64,000 bases of DNA from Paracidovorax cattleyae. GTDB lineage: Bacteria; Pseudomonadota; Gammaproteobacteria; Burkholderiales; Burkholderiaceae_C. A program made the translations under genes and the position numbers. The notes beneath the pieces were generated by a model. That model was not told the origin of the DNA. It saw nothing but the letters and a program-made list of their open reading frames with translations, and ran no database searches. Below, piece by piece: positions 28,778 through 37,600 of the stretch (within the stretch, counting starts at the first letter, position 1; each line of letters opens with the position of its first letter). The stretch is taken from positions 124,001 to 188,000 of the forward strand of contig NZ_FNJL01000007.1 in assembly GCF_900104515.1 (NCBI RefSeq), written 5' to 3'.

Positions 28778-30294
28778 AGATTCTCTTCGCCACATCGGAA
28801 TGCGCCCCGCTGGTCAAGACCGGCGGCCTGGGCGACGTCAGCGCCGCGCTGCCGCCCGCCATCGCGGCCCTGGGCCACGAGGTGATGCTGCTCATGCCCG
28901 CCTATGCAGGCATGCCGCTGCAGGGTCGGATCACCGGCTGGCACTCGCTGCCCGCCGAAGGCCCGTGGCCTGCCGCCCAGTTGCTGAGCGTGGACCGCGG
29001 CGAACACGAAGTGCCGCTGCTGCTGCTCTGCTGCCCGCAGCTCTACGCACGCCCGGGCTCGCCCTACGCCGGTGCACAGGGCGACCATGCGGACAACGCC
29101 CTGCGCTTCGGCCTGCTCGCCCACGTCGCCGCACGCATCGGCACGCCGCAATCGCCCTGCGGCTGGACCGCGGACATCGTCCACGCCAACGACTGGCCCA
29201 CCGCGCTGGCGCCGCTCTACCTGCGGCAGTTCCGCGACGCGGCCGGCCCCCGGGCGGACACGGTCGCCTGCAGCATGGTCACCATCCACAACCTGGCTTT
29301 CCAGGGTGTGTTCCCCATGGACTGGGCGCAGCGCCTCGGCATCGAGGAGCAGCACCTGGGCATCGAGGGGGCGGAATTCTGGGGCCAGCTCTCCATGCTC
29401 AAGGCCGGCCTGCAGTACACGGACGCCATCACCACGGTCAGCCCCACCTACGCACGCGAGATCCAGACGCATGAACTCGGCTTCGGCCTGGACGGCGTAC
29501 TGCGCGCCCGTGCCGACCGCCTGCAGGGCATCCTCAACGGCATCGACACCGCGCTCTGGAATCCGCTGCGGGATCCCTTGATTTCGGAGCCCTTTTCCGC
29601 CGACCGCCTCGACGGCAAGGCGGCCTGCAAGGCCGCCTTGCGCCGCATGCTGGGACTTTCGCAGGACGGCGACTGCATGCTGTTCGGCCTCGTCGGCCGG
29701 ATGACCGAGCAAAAGGGCATCGACTGGGTGATCGGCGGGGCCGAGCGGCTGCTGCGCCACGGCGGGCAGCTCGCCATCCTGGGCAGCGGCGACCCGGCGC
29801 TGGAAGGCGCCCTGCGGGCGCTGGCGAAGCGCCATCCTCGCCACATGCACGTCACCGTGGGCTTCGATGAAAGCCTCGCCCACGGCATCGAGGCCGGCAG
29901 CGACAGCTTCCTGATGCCATCGCGCTTCGAGCCCTGCGGCCTGAACCAGATGTACAGCCAGGCCTACGGCACGCCGCCGGTGGTCACACCCACCGGCGGC
30001 CTCGCCGATTCGGTGTTGGATGCCGACGCGCCGGCGGGCGACGGCACGGGCTTCGTCCTGCGCGGGTCCAGCCAGGCCGCGTTCGACGAGGCCGTCGACC
30101 GCGCCCTGCACCTCTGGAAAACCGTGCCCGACGCCTGGCGCCGCCTGCAGCGCAACGGCATGCGGCGCGATTTCGGTTGGACGGCCTCGGCAAGAGCGTA
30201 CGTCCAGGCTTATGGCAGCGCACGTAACCGTGCGGAAACCGGCCCGCAAACGACCACAGCCTTGTCCTACAAGGAGCCCCTGCCCGCGGCGTGA
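28774..30294 (+). CDS. glgA: Glycogen synthase (ADP-glucose)
   Basis: GlgA extends alpha-1,4-glucan from ADP-glucose. The 506-residue GT5 enzyme has the N-terminal KTGGLGDVSAALP motif (about residues 15-27), which binds ADP-glucose, HANDW in the first Rossmann domain, and in the second domain GLVGRMTEQKG and the conserved FEPCGLNQMYSQAYG. The ATG at 28774 overlaps the previous stop by 4 bases. It is the last gene of the operon, separated from glgC by three catabolic or trehalose genes. The tail after about residue 480 is variable and probably disordered. Confidence 0.96.
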   Translation: MKILFATSECAPLVKTGGLGDVSAALPPAIAALGHEVMLLMPAYAGMPLQGRITGWHSLPAEGPWPAAQLLSVDRGEHEVPLLLLCCPQLYARPGSPYAGAQGDHADNALRFGLLAHVAARIGTPQSPCGWTADIVHANDWPTALAPLYLRQFRDAAGPRADTVACSMVTIHNLAFQGVFPMDWAQRLGIEEQHLGIEGAEFWGQLSMLKAGLQYTDAITTVSPTYAREIQTHELGFGLDGVLRARADRLQGILNGIDTALWNPLRDPLISEPFSADRLDGKAACKAALRRMLGLSQDGDCMLFGLVGRMTEQKGIDWVIGGAERLLRHGGQLAILGSGDPALEGALRALAKRHPRHMHVTVGFDESLAHGIEAGSDSFLMPSRFEPCGLNQMYSQAYGTPPVVTPTGGLADSVLDADAPAGDGTGFVLRGSSQAAFDEAVDRALHLWKTVPDAWRRLQRNGMRRDFGWTASARAYVQAYGSARNRAETGPQTTTALSYKEPLPAA

Positions 30295-30352
30295 ATATTG
30301 GCGTCACGTCGGCAGACCACCGGCGCTACCCGCGTTCTCTAGGAGCCCCGAC

Positions 30353-30574
30353 ATGATCCGCAAAACCTGGCCTTTCCTGTCGTCGTATCAGGAGCGTGGC
30401 GAAGCCGGCGACACCGTCGCGCCGGCATCGGCCGCGCCTGCAGATCCATCGTCCGCCCTTCCCGCGGTCGCGTACGCCGATGCAAGGCCCCACATCCGGC
30501 CTGCCCACGCTGTCTCGACGGGCAGCCCTGTGTTCCAGGGGTCTCTGACGCAAGCCTCGGGCTGCGCGGGCTGA
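30353..30574 (+). CDS. Small hypothetical protein
   Basis: A 73-codon frame starts at an ATG 7 bases after AGGAG (30341-30345), a good ribosome-binding site. The product begins MIRKTWPFLSSYQERGE and is then rich in Ala, Pro and Ser, with no recognisable domain, signal peptide or membrane segment. It lies 58 bases after glgA on the same strand and could be a tail of that operon. The ribosome-binding site is the main argument for it; high-GC DNA gives such frames by chance, so it may not be expressed. Confidence 0.35.
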   Translation: MIRKTWPFLSSYQERGEAGDTVAPASAAPADPSSALPAVAYADARPHIRPAHAVSTGSPVFQGSLTQASGCAG

Positions 30575-30594
30575 AGCATACCGATCCAGCGCCC

Positions 30595-30644
30595 GCCCGC
30601 CTTTGCGGGCAGGCCCAGTTCCCCCAAGCCATCCCCTGAGGGGA
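30595..30644. terminator. GC hairpins between convergent genes, possible terminator
   Basis: GCCCGC and GCGGGC at 30595-30610 form a 6-bp stem with a 4-base loop. TCCCC-TGA-GGGGA at 30632-30644 is a second small hairpin. They lie between the plus-strand small gene and the minus-strand dehydrogenase, where termination of both is expected. No U-tract follows either, so the call is tentative. Confidence 0.3.
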
Positions 30645-30649
30645 GTGTC

Positions 30650-31417
30650 TCATCCCCTGCCGACGAAAGGCATCTTGGTGGCCATCACCGTGTGGAACAG
30701 CACGTTGGCCTCCAGCGGCAGCTCCGCCATGTAGAGCACCGACCGTGCGACGATGTCCACGTCCATCAGCGGCTCGGCCGCGATTTGCCCATTGGCCTGT
30801 GGCACGCCCTGTGTCATGCGTTGCGCCAGTTCCGTGCCGGCATTGCCCACGTCGATCTGGCCCACGGCAATGTCGTACTTCCGGCCGTCCAGCGAGGCGG
30901 TCTTGGTCAGGCCCATCACCGCGTGCTTGGTGGCCGTGTAGGCGATGGAGTTCGGCCTCGGGGCATGCGCCGAGATCGAGCCGTTGTTGATGATCCGGCC
31001 GCCCCGCGGGCCTTGGGCCTTCATCACCCGGAATGCCTCACGCAGGCAATAGAACATCCCGTTCAGGTTGATGTCCACCACGCGTCTCCATTCGTCGATC
31101 GGCAGCTCTTCCAGCGGCACGGCAGGTGCACCCACCCCGGCGTTGTTGAACAGCAGGTCCACCCGGCCGAACCGCTGCACGGCCTGCGCGAACAACCGCT
31201 CCACGGCTTGCGGGTCCGCCACGTCCGTCGGCACGGCCAGTGCGCGATCGGCCGCTCCGCCCTCCTCCACCATGGCCTGCAGCAGTGCTTCGCGGCGCCC
31301 CGCCAGCACCACCGACCAGCCGGCGCCCAGCAGGGCCAGCGCCGCCGCCTTGCCGATGCCCGAGCCGGCCCCCGTCACCACCGCGATGCGCGGCGCCCCG
31401 TTCGAAACCTTCATCAT
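30650..31417 (-). CDS. Short-chain dehydrogenase/reductase (SDR family)
   Basis: This 255-residue cytoplasmic NAD(P)-dependent oxidoreductase has the classical SDR layout. The cofactor glycine motif TGAGSGIG is at 15-22, NNAG at 91-94, and the catalytic Ser147, Tyr160 and Lys164 (YTATK) are all present. ARG40-41-like basic residues (GRRE) after the second strand suggest NADP preference. The substrate cannot be inferred. An AGGAC sequence precedes the start; the second of two adjacent ATGs (31414) has better spacing and may be the real one. It appears to be a single-gene unit, 78 bases downstream of rnr on the same strand. Confidence 0.92.
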   Translation of the reverse strand: MMKVSNGAPRIAVVTGAGSGIGKAAALALLGAGWSVVLAGRREALLQAMVEEGGAADRALAVPTDVADPQAVERLFAQAVQRFGRVDLLFNNAGVGAPAVPLEELPIDEWRRVVDINLNGMFYCLREAFRVMKAQGPRGGRIINNGSISAHAPRPNSIAYTATKHAVMGLTKTASLDGRKYDIAVGQIDVGNAGTELAQRMTQGVPQANGQIAAEPLMDVDIVARSVLYMAELPLEANVLFHTVMATKMPFVGRG

Positions 31418-31495
31418 TTTCGTCCTGTTGCTGGATGTACGTCGCCCCGGCGGGTACCGAAATGCCAGAGGGCACCCCGATCCCCTGCCGGAGGC

Positions 31496-33811
31496 TCAGC
31501 GGCGCGACTTGCCGCGCTTGGCCGCCCCGGAACGGCGTCCGGAACCCTTGGCTGCCGCCTTGCGCGGTGCCGGCTGGGCGTCCTGGGACCGGGCAGGCCT
31601 GGCGTCACCCTTGCGGGCCTTGCTGCGGCTGCGATCCGCCCCCGGGCCGTCCACGGAAGCCGGGAGCATGGGCTCGGCCGGTTCGCGCCCGCCACGGCTG
31701 CGGGAATTGCGCGCGGGCGCCGGGAATTCCTCGCCCTCGCGCACCAGCCGGAAGTCGATGCGGCGCCCATCCAGGTCCACGCGGCTGACCTGCACGCGCA
31801 CCCGCGTGCCGATGGCATAGCGGATGCCCGTGCGCTCTCCACGCAGCTCCTGGCGCGCCTCGTCGAACTTGAAGTACTCGCCGCCGAGCTCCGTGATGTG
31901 CACCAGTCCCTCGACGTACATCGCGTCCAGCGTCACGAAAATGCCGAAGCTGGTCGCCGCCGTGACCAGGCCGCTGAACTCCTCGCCCAGGTGCTCGCGC
32001 ATGTACTTGCACTTCAGCCAGGCCTCCACGTCGCGGCTGGCCTCGTCGGCACGGCGCTCGTTGGCGCTGCAGTGCAGGCCGGCGGCCTCCCAGGCCTGCA
32101 CCTCGCGGGCCGCGGCGGCGGACAGCGGCTTGCGCGGCTGCTGCGTCGGCGCCGGCACGCGCGCGGCAAGGCGCTTGGCCAGCTTGGCATGGGCCTCGCC
32201 CGGCACCGGCAGTGCCGGCAGCCGGTACCTGGTCTGGCCCAGGATCGCCTTGATGACCCGGTGCACCAGCAGGTCCGGATAGCGGCGGATCGGACTGGTG
32301 AAATGCGTGTACGCCTCGTAGGCCAGCCCGAAGTGCCCGCTGTTGACGGGCGTGTAGATGGCCTGCTGCATGGACCGCAGCAGCATCGTGTGGATCTGCT
32401 GCGCATCCGGGCGGTCCTTGGTGGCTGCCGCGATGGCCTGGAAGTCGCCGGGCTTCGGATCGTCGCCGATGGTCATGCCCACGCCCATCGCCTTCAGGTA
32501 GCCGCGCAGGATGTCCTGCTTCTCCGGCGTGGGCCCCTCGTGCACGCGATAGAGCCCCGGCTGCCCGCCCTGGGCAATGAAGTCGGCGCTGCACACATTG
32601 GCGGCGAGCATGGCCTCCTCGATCAGGCGGTGCGCGTCATTGCGCGTGCGCGGCACGATCTTCTCGATGCGGCCGTTGTCGTCGCAGACGATCTGCGTTT
32701 CGGTGGTCTCGAAATCCACGGCCCCGCGTGCATGCCGCGACGACAGCAGAGCGCGGTAAACGTCGTGCAGGTTCAGCAGGTCCTGCACGCGTGCGCGGCG
32801 CTTCGTCGCCTCCGGGCCGCGCGTGTTCGCGAGGATCGCGGCCACTTCCGTATAGGTGAAGCGCGCATGGCTGAACATGGCGGCCGGGTAGAACTGGTAG
32901 GCATGCACCTCGCCCTTGGCGGTGACCAGCATGTCGCACACCATGCAAAGCCGCTCGACTTCCGGGTTGAGCGAGCACAGCCCGTTGGACAGCTTCTCGG
33001 GCAGCATGGGAATCACGCGGCGCGGGAAATAGACGCTCGTGGCCCGGTCGTAGGCATCCACGTCGATCGGGCTGCCCGTCTCCACGTAGTGGCTCACGTC
33101 GGCGATCGCGACCAGCAGGCGCCAGCCCTTGGCGCGGCCGACGCGCGCCGGCTCGCAATACACCGCATCGTCGAAGTCGCGGGCATCTTCGCCGTCGATG
33201 GTCACCAGCGGCACGTCGGTGAGGTCGATGCGGTGGCGCCTGTCCTGCGCGCGCACCTTGTCGGGCAGCGCCCTGGCCTGGGCCAGCGCCTCCTGCGAAA
33301 ACTCGTGCGGGACGCCGTACTTGCGCACGGCGATCTCGATCTCCATGCCGGGATCGTCCACCTCACCCAGCACTTCCGTGACGCGGCCCACGGGCTGCCC
33401 GAACAAGGCGGGCGGCTCCGTCAGTTCCACCACCACCACCTGCCCCGTCTTGGCCGATCCGGTCGCACCCTTGGGAATCAGCACATCCTGGCCGTAGCGC
33501 TTGTCTTCCGGCGCCACCAGCCACACGCCGCTCTCCTGCAGCAGGCGCCCGATGATCGGGTGCTGGGGACGTTCGATGATCTCGACGATGCGGCCCTCGG
33601 GCCGGCCGCGCCGGTCGTGCCGCGCGATGCGCACGCGCACGCGGTCCTTGTGGAGCACCGCCCGCATCTCGTTGGCGGGGATGTAGATGTCGGCTTCGCC
33701 GTCGTCGCGCTGCACGAATCCATGGCCGTCGCGGTGTCCCTGCACGCTGCCTTCGATTTCGTCATCGGAGTGCACGACGTTTGCTACGGCTTTCGTTTTT
33801 TTGATATACAA
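31496..33811 (-). CDS. rnr: Ribonuclease R
   Basis: RNase R is a processive 3'-5' exoribonuclease that degrades structured RNA. From the proposed TTG at 33811 it is 771 residues: cold-shock/OB domains (about 10-220), the RNB catalytic domain (about 240-570, with metal-binding aspartates in VTIDGEDARDFDDAV), an S1 domain (about 620-705) and a Lys/Arg-rich tail typical of RNase R. TTG is chosen because GGAAAG precedes it at good spacing and homology begins within a few residues (DEIEGSVQGHRDGHGF). Frames extending further upstream translate the opposite strand of tRNA-Leu and are rejected. Only 19 bases separate the start from the divergent tRNA gene. Confidence 0.93.
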   Translation of the reverse strand: MYIKKTKAVANVVHSDDEIEGSVQGHRDGHGFVQRDDGEADIYIPANEMRAVLHKDRVRVRIARHDRRGRPEGRIVEIIERPQHPIIGRLLQESGVWLVAPEDKRYGQDVLIPKGATGSAKTGQVVVVELTEPPALFGQPVGRVTEVLGEVDDPGMEIEIAVRKYGVPHEFSQEALAQARALPDKVRAQDRRHRIDLTDVPLVTIDGEDARDFDDAVYCEPARVGRAKGWRLLVAIADVSHYVETGSPIDVDAYDRATSVYFPRRVIPMLPEKLSNGLCSLNPEVERLCMVCDMLVTAKGEVHAYQFYPAAMFSHARFTYTEVAAILANTRGPEATKRRARVQDLLNLHDVYRALLSSRHARGAVDFETTETQIVCDDNGRIEKIVPRTRNDAHRLIEEAMLAANVCSADFIAQGGQPGLYRVHEGPTPEKQDILRGYLKAMGVGMTIGDDPKPGDFQAIAAATKDRPDAQQIHTMLLRSMQQAIYTPVNSGHFGLAYEAYTHFTSPIRRYPDLLVHRVIKAILGQTRYRLPALPVPGEAHAKLAKRLAARVPAPTQQPRKPLSAAAAREVQAWEAAGLHCSANERRADEASRDVEAWLKCKYMREHLGEEFSGLVTAATSFGIFVTLDAMYVEGLVHITELGGEYFKFDEARQELRGERTGIRYAIGTRVRVQVSRVDLDGRRIDFRLVREGEEFPAPARNSRSRGGREPAEPMLPASVDGPGADRSRSKARKGDARPARSQDAQPAPRKAAAKGSGRRSGAAKRGKSRR
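33781..33810 (+). promoter_or_regulatory. Probable promoter of the first tRNA-Leu
   Basis: TTGCTA at 33781-33786 and TATACA at 33805-33810 are separated by 18 bases and end 20 bases before the tRNA. The element overlaps the first codons of rnr on the other strand, so polymerase traffic in the two directions should interfere. Confidence 0.5.
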
Positions 33812-33830
33812 TCTGAGTCTTTCCTGAAAT

Positions 33831-33915
<85 letters not shown>

Positions 33916-33951
33916 AGTTTAACGAGAACCAGACCGGTTTTTCGGCAATCG

Positions 33952-33979
33952 AGCCGCTTCCTTGTGGAGCGGCTTTTTT
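33952..33979 (+). terminator. Intrinsic terminator after tRNA-Leu copy 1
   Basis: AGCCGC and GCGGCT, extended by TCC/GGA with a small bulge, form a stem followed by six T residues. It lies 36 bases after the CCA end and fits a rho-independent terminator. Confidence 0.8.
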
Positions 33980-34116
33980 GTTGGTGACGGCCCCACGATG
34001 TTGCCGCTCCGGATCGGGGTGATCCCCGAAACGCCGGCTCCAAAGTTTTTTCAAAAAAATCGTCAACTTGCCTGGAAGGGCGAAAAAAGACGCTAGAATT
34101 CAAGGATTCCTGAGAT

Positions 34117-34201
<85 letters not shown>

Positions 34202-34688
34202 AAATTCAAAAGCCGCTGCTTCGCCAGCGGCTTTTTCTTTTTCCGCACGCCGCCATGTTTTCGCGGCCCGCTCAAGCACAAAGCGTCCCAGCTGGCGGCA
34301 GCCCCTCCCCGTGCGGCACCACGGGGCGCCATGTTGCTGCGTGACCGTGGATGACCCCAAGGCCCTGCGGGCACATCCTTTCCATCCATTCAGCAACAGG
34401 CCACCTGGCATGGCAGCCTCGCGAACCCCGCGTGCGACCGGGCCTCCGCGGCGAGCGATGAGTAAAAAGCAATGCATGGCCTGGAGCACGCGCCAGGGAA
34501 AGGAGAAAAAGAATGCGCCCGCGGCGCAGAGCGCAGAACGACGGCCTGACGCGCAGCAGGCACTGCAATGCAGGGAATGCGCCCGGGCGCCTTGCGCCAT
34601 GACGCCATGGCCTGCGCCGGGATCATGCGCCGCAAGCAAGGCATGCCGGGGGCAGGTTTTGTTGCCACTCCCCCGGCAGCCAGGGCGA
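34202..34688. other. Intergenic region with a terminator and no convincing gene
   Basis: After the terminator at 34211-34236 these 487 bases hold no supported gene. A tiny plus-strand frame at 34513-34602 (29 codons, Arg-rich) has an AAGGAG ahead of its ATG but no other support. Longer frames on the minus strand run through the tRNA and look like chance frames. The right end is the 3' flank of the minus-strand DUF349 gene. Confidence 0.5.
34211..34236 (+). terminator. Intrinsic terminator after tRNA-Leu copy 2
   Basis: AGCCGCTG at 34211-34218 pairs perfectly with CAGCGGCT at 34225-34232 and is followed by a T-rich tract (TTTTTCTTTTT). It begins 9 bases after the CCA end. Confidence 0.88.
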
Positions 34689-37361
34689 TCAGCCCTTGAG
34701 CAGGGCCTTCAGCGCCTGCTGGAAGCGACGCGCATTGCCGGGCTCGCTTGCGCTGGCGAGCACACGCGCGGCGTCCTGGGCCCAGGTCTGCGCCGGCGGC
34801 GGATCGTTGCGGCGCGTCAGCAGTTGCAGCTGCAGGGCGCGGCGCGCGGGCAGCTGCTCCGCGGGCGTGGGCACCTCGGCAGCCATTTCCAGCCGCAGCA
34901 GCGCTTCGGACGCATCGCCTGCGGGCCCTGACGACACCGCCTGCGCCCAGGTGCTGCGCACGCCGGCGGGCACCTGGGATCCCAGCTCCTGCGTGGACGG
35001 CAACTGCGATGCATCGCGCTTTTCCCATGCCGCGAGCAACTGGGTCAGCGCTTCGCCATGCGCCTGCGCGGCCAGCCTGCGCAGCGCTGCCTGGGCGTGC
35101 TCCTGTGCCTCGCGCTGCGCGCGGAATGCGGCATCGCCCAGGCGCGGCCCGCGGGCCTGCGCCGTGCGGTCGCGGTCGCCGAAGCGGTCACCGCGGTCGC
35201 CACCGTCCCGGCCATCACGGCCGTCGCGTCCAGGACGGCCGTCCCTGCGGTCCCGCTCACCGGGGCGACCCGGGCGGCCTGCCGGTGCGGGAACATCGCG
35301 CCTGGCGCCCGGGCGGTCATCGCCACGCACCGCCACCACGGGGCGAGCGGGCTTCGGCGCCGCGGCGGGCGCAGCACCGGCATCGCCCGCCGCCTCCGCG
35401 CCTTCGGCCGGGGCAGCCTCGGGAGCGGCAGCCTGTGCGGCGGCCGCCGAATCGGCCGCTGCCTGCTGCTGGCCCCGGATGGACGCTTCCAGTGCGGCCA
35501 GCGCCGTGCGGATCTGCTGGGCATCGCCGGAAGCATTGGCCTCCTCCACCGCCCTGGACGCATCCAGGACCGCCCGGTCGTGGGCGCTCATCTCGCCCGC
35601 AGCCTTCTGGCGATCGGCCGTCTTGCGGTTGAAGGCCTCATCGATGGGCTTGCGGAACGCATCCCAGAGCTTCTGTTCCTGCTTGCGGTCCAGCGGCACG
35701 GCCTGGGCTTCGGCCTGCCAGCGCTGCTGCAGCGCCTTCACGGCATCGATGCGCAGCGCCGGTGCGGCACCCAGGGCCACGGCTTCCTCGATCATGGCAT
35801 GCCGGCGTGCGAGGCTCTGCTTCTGGGCCGCTTCCAGCGGCGCTGCCGCTTCGGAGAGCAACTGCTTCCACTGCGGCTGCAGTTCCGCATAGACCTTCTC
35901 GTTGACGTGGCCGCCTTCGCGCCAGCGATCGGAAAACTGGTGCAGCGCACGGCTCACCTGCTTCCAGTCGGGCTGCGCGCCGCCCGCCGCCTGCGCGGCC
36001 GTCCAGGCCTGCAGCTCCTGGACGAGTGCCAGGCGCTGCGCCTTGTGCTCGGCCGCGTCGGAGCGCACCTTCTCCAGCCAGGCCTCCACCACCTTGTGGG
36101 CGGCATTGCAGGCCTCGTCGAATTTCTTCCACAGCGCATGGTTCGCCGGGCCGCCCTGGTCGGTCTGCTTCCACTGCTCGCGCAGCTGCCGCAGGCTTTC
36201 CTGGATCTTGCGGCCGCCCAGTGCCTGGCCTTCGGGGCGCTTGAGCAGTCCTTCCGCCTTGGCCACGAGGTCTTCGCGCACCTGGTCGGCGCTCCAGCGC
36301 TGCCAGCCCTGCAACTCACCCGCAGCCACGAGCGCGGTGTGCACGTCGTGTTCCAGGGCCGTGTCGATATGGCGGCCGTGCTGCTTCAGCACCGTGCGCA
36401 GGGCCGTGGCAGCGCCAGCGGACGCCTTGCCATGGCCCTGGGCGGTTTCCTCCTGCAGCTTGGCCAGCGCGGCGCGCACGGCCTGCTCGGCCTTCTCGCG
36501 CACCACCGGATCGGTCTTGGCCGCGGCACGGGCGGGTGCGGCCGGCGCAGCGCCGGACGCAGCCGCCTCGGCCAGCGGCTCGCCGCCGCGCGCGAGGCGC
36601 AGCTCCTCCGCCCACACCGGCACGGGGGGCAGCGGCGCCTCGGGGTTCTCTGCGGCCGCCGCTGCCTGCGCGATGGCCGGCTGGAAGGCGTTCCACACCA
36701 CGAGGAGCTGCGTGCGGGAGGCCTCCAGCTGGGGCGGGAAGCGGGCCTCGACACTGGGCCATGCGGGATCGCCCGACAGCTCGTCGGCCTGCTGCTGCCA
36801 GCGCTCGACGTCGGCGCGCAGCGCCTCCAGTGCCGACTGCGCGTCGCGCCAGGGCTTGGTGGAGAGCACGTCGATACGCTGGGCCAGCAGCACCGCCGCC
36901 TCACGCTGCACCTGAACGCGGTGCTGCAGGTCCTCGATGACCTTCATGCGCTCGGCCAGGCGCGCCTTGAGCGATGCCAGGGGCTCGCGGGACAGGGGCG
37001 CACCGGCCTTGGCCGCATCGCGCTGCCAGGCAAGCGCGTCGGCAATGTGGAAGCGGGACGCGTCGAGCAGCGCGGTCGCTTTTTCGGCCCACTCGGCCGC
37101 GATGGCTTCCTGGCCCTTGGCGCGGCGCATCTCGTCGAGGCGCTCGCGCACGGCACGGGCTGCTCCCTTGTCGCGTCCGCTCAGTTCCTTGAACACTTCC
37201 TGCAACTGCTCGGGCGTGGGCTGGGTGGCCAGCCAGTCGCGGATGCGCGAAGCACGCTCGCCCGACGTGGCGGCGGAAAAGGCCCCGCCCGTCAACGCGT
37301 CCAGCGGGTGCGGCTCGGAAGCTTTGGCCGGGGCCGGGTTCACTTCAGGGGCGTCAGACAT
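34689..37361 (-). CDS. Large DUF349 repeat protein
   Basis: The 890-residue protein is mostly alpha-helical and Ala/Gln/Arg-rich. It has repeated DUF349-like helical units marked by W-K/R motifs (for example LREQWKQTDQGGP, DRWREGGHV, LWDAFRKPIDEAF), spread over about residues 95-620. A low-complexity acidic/basic stretch of repeated Arg-Asp-Gly (about 700-750) follows, then a helical C-terminal domain. No signal peptide or membrane segment is seen. DUF349 proteins are thought of as cytoplasmic, coiled-coil-like proteins without a firm function. ATG 37361 begins MSDAPEV; an ATG at 37388 would add nine residues. Neither has a clear ribosome-binding site. Confidence 0.85.
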   Translation of the reverse strand: MSDAPEVNPAPAKASEPHPLDALTGGAFSAATSGERASRIRDWLATQPTPEQLQEVFKELSGRDKGAARAVRERLDEMRRAKGQEAIAAEWAEKATALLDASRFHIADALAWQRDAAKAGAPLSREPLASLKARLAERMKVIEDLQHRVQVQREAAVLLAQRIDVLSTKPWRDAQSALEALRADVERWQQQADELSGDPAWPSVEARFPPQLEASRTQLLVVWNAFQPAIAQAAAAAENPEAPLPPVPVWAEELRLARGGEPLAEAAASGAAPAAPARAAAKTDPVVREKAEQAVRAALAKLQEETAQGHGKASAGAATALRTVLKQHGRHIDTALEHDVHTALVAAGELQGWQRWSADQVREDLVAKAEGLLKRPEGQALGGRKIQESLRQLREQWKQTDQGGPANHALWKKFDEACNAAHKVVEAWLEKVRSDAAEHKAQRLALVQELQAWTAAQAAGGAQPDWKQVSRALHQFSDRWREGGHVNEKVYAELQPQWKQLLSEAAAPLEAAQKQSLARRHAMIEEAVALGAAPALRIDAVKALQQRWQAEAQAVPLDRKQEQKLWDAFRKPIDEAFNRKTADRQKAAGEMSAHDRAVLDASRAVEEANASGDAQQIRTALAALEASIRGQQQAAADSAAAAQAAAPEAAPAEGAEAAGDAGAAPAAAPKPARPVVAVRGDDRPGARRDVPAPAGRPGRPGERDRRDGRPGRDGRDGRDGGDRGDRFGDRDRTAQARGPRLGDAAFRAQREAQEHAQAALRRLAAQAHGEALTQLLAAWEKRDASQLPSTQELGSQVPAGVRSTWAQAVSSGPAGDASEALLRLEMAAEVPTPAEQLPARRALQLQLLTRRNDPPPAQTWAQDAARVLASASEPGNARRFQQALKALLKG

Positions 37362-37600
37362 TTTGTTGCGAGAAGAAAAAGGAAACATGGTTCTGGTCAG
37401 GAGGGGCGAGGTGCCGGAGGCGCCAGCGCCCGTACGCCGGGATCACGGCCCGGCGAGCGTCGAAGGTGCTATTTTGGCCCGGTTTTGTCCGCCGGTCCGG
37501 AGATATGCCTGGCGCGCCCGGGAAACGGAGGTCCGGAAAGCGGTCCGAGCATGCCATATGGGGCCGGGCCACCTGGGCACAACCACCCCCGCGGGCCGCT

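Noticed and set aside
24614-28795. A 1393-codon minus-strand frame opposite malQ/treY and glgA
   Set aside because: It shows His/Gly/Val-rich antisense composition with no domain, and it lies opposite a gene with two intact catalytic triads.
34513-34602. A 29-codon Arg-rich frame with AAGGAG ahead of its ATG
   Set aside because: It is too short and low-complexity to support without conservation data; noted only in the intergenic entry.
35150-35300. Short tandem-like GC repeats that look like a possible repeat array
   Set aside because: They are the coding sequence for the Arg-Asp-Gly tract of the DUF349 protein. There are no spacers, so it is not a CRISPR.
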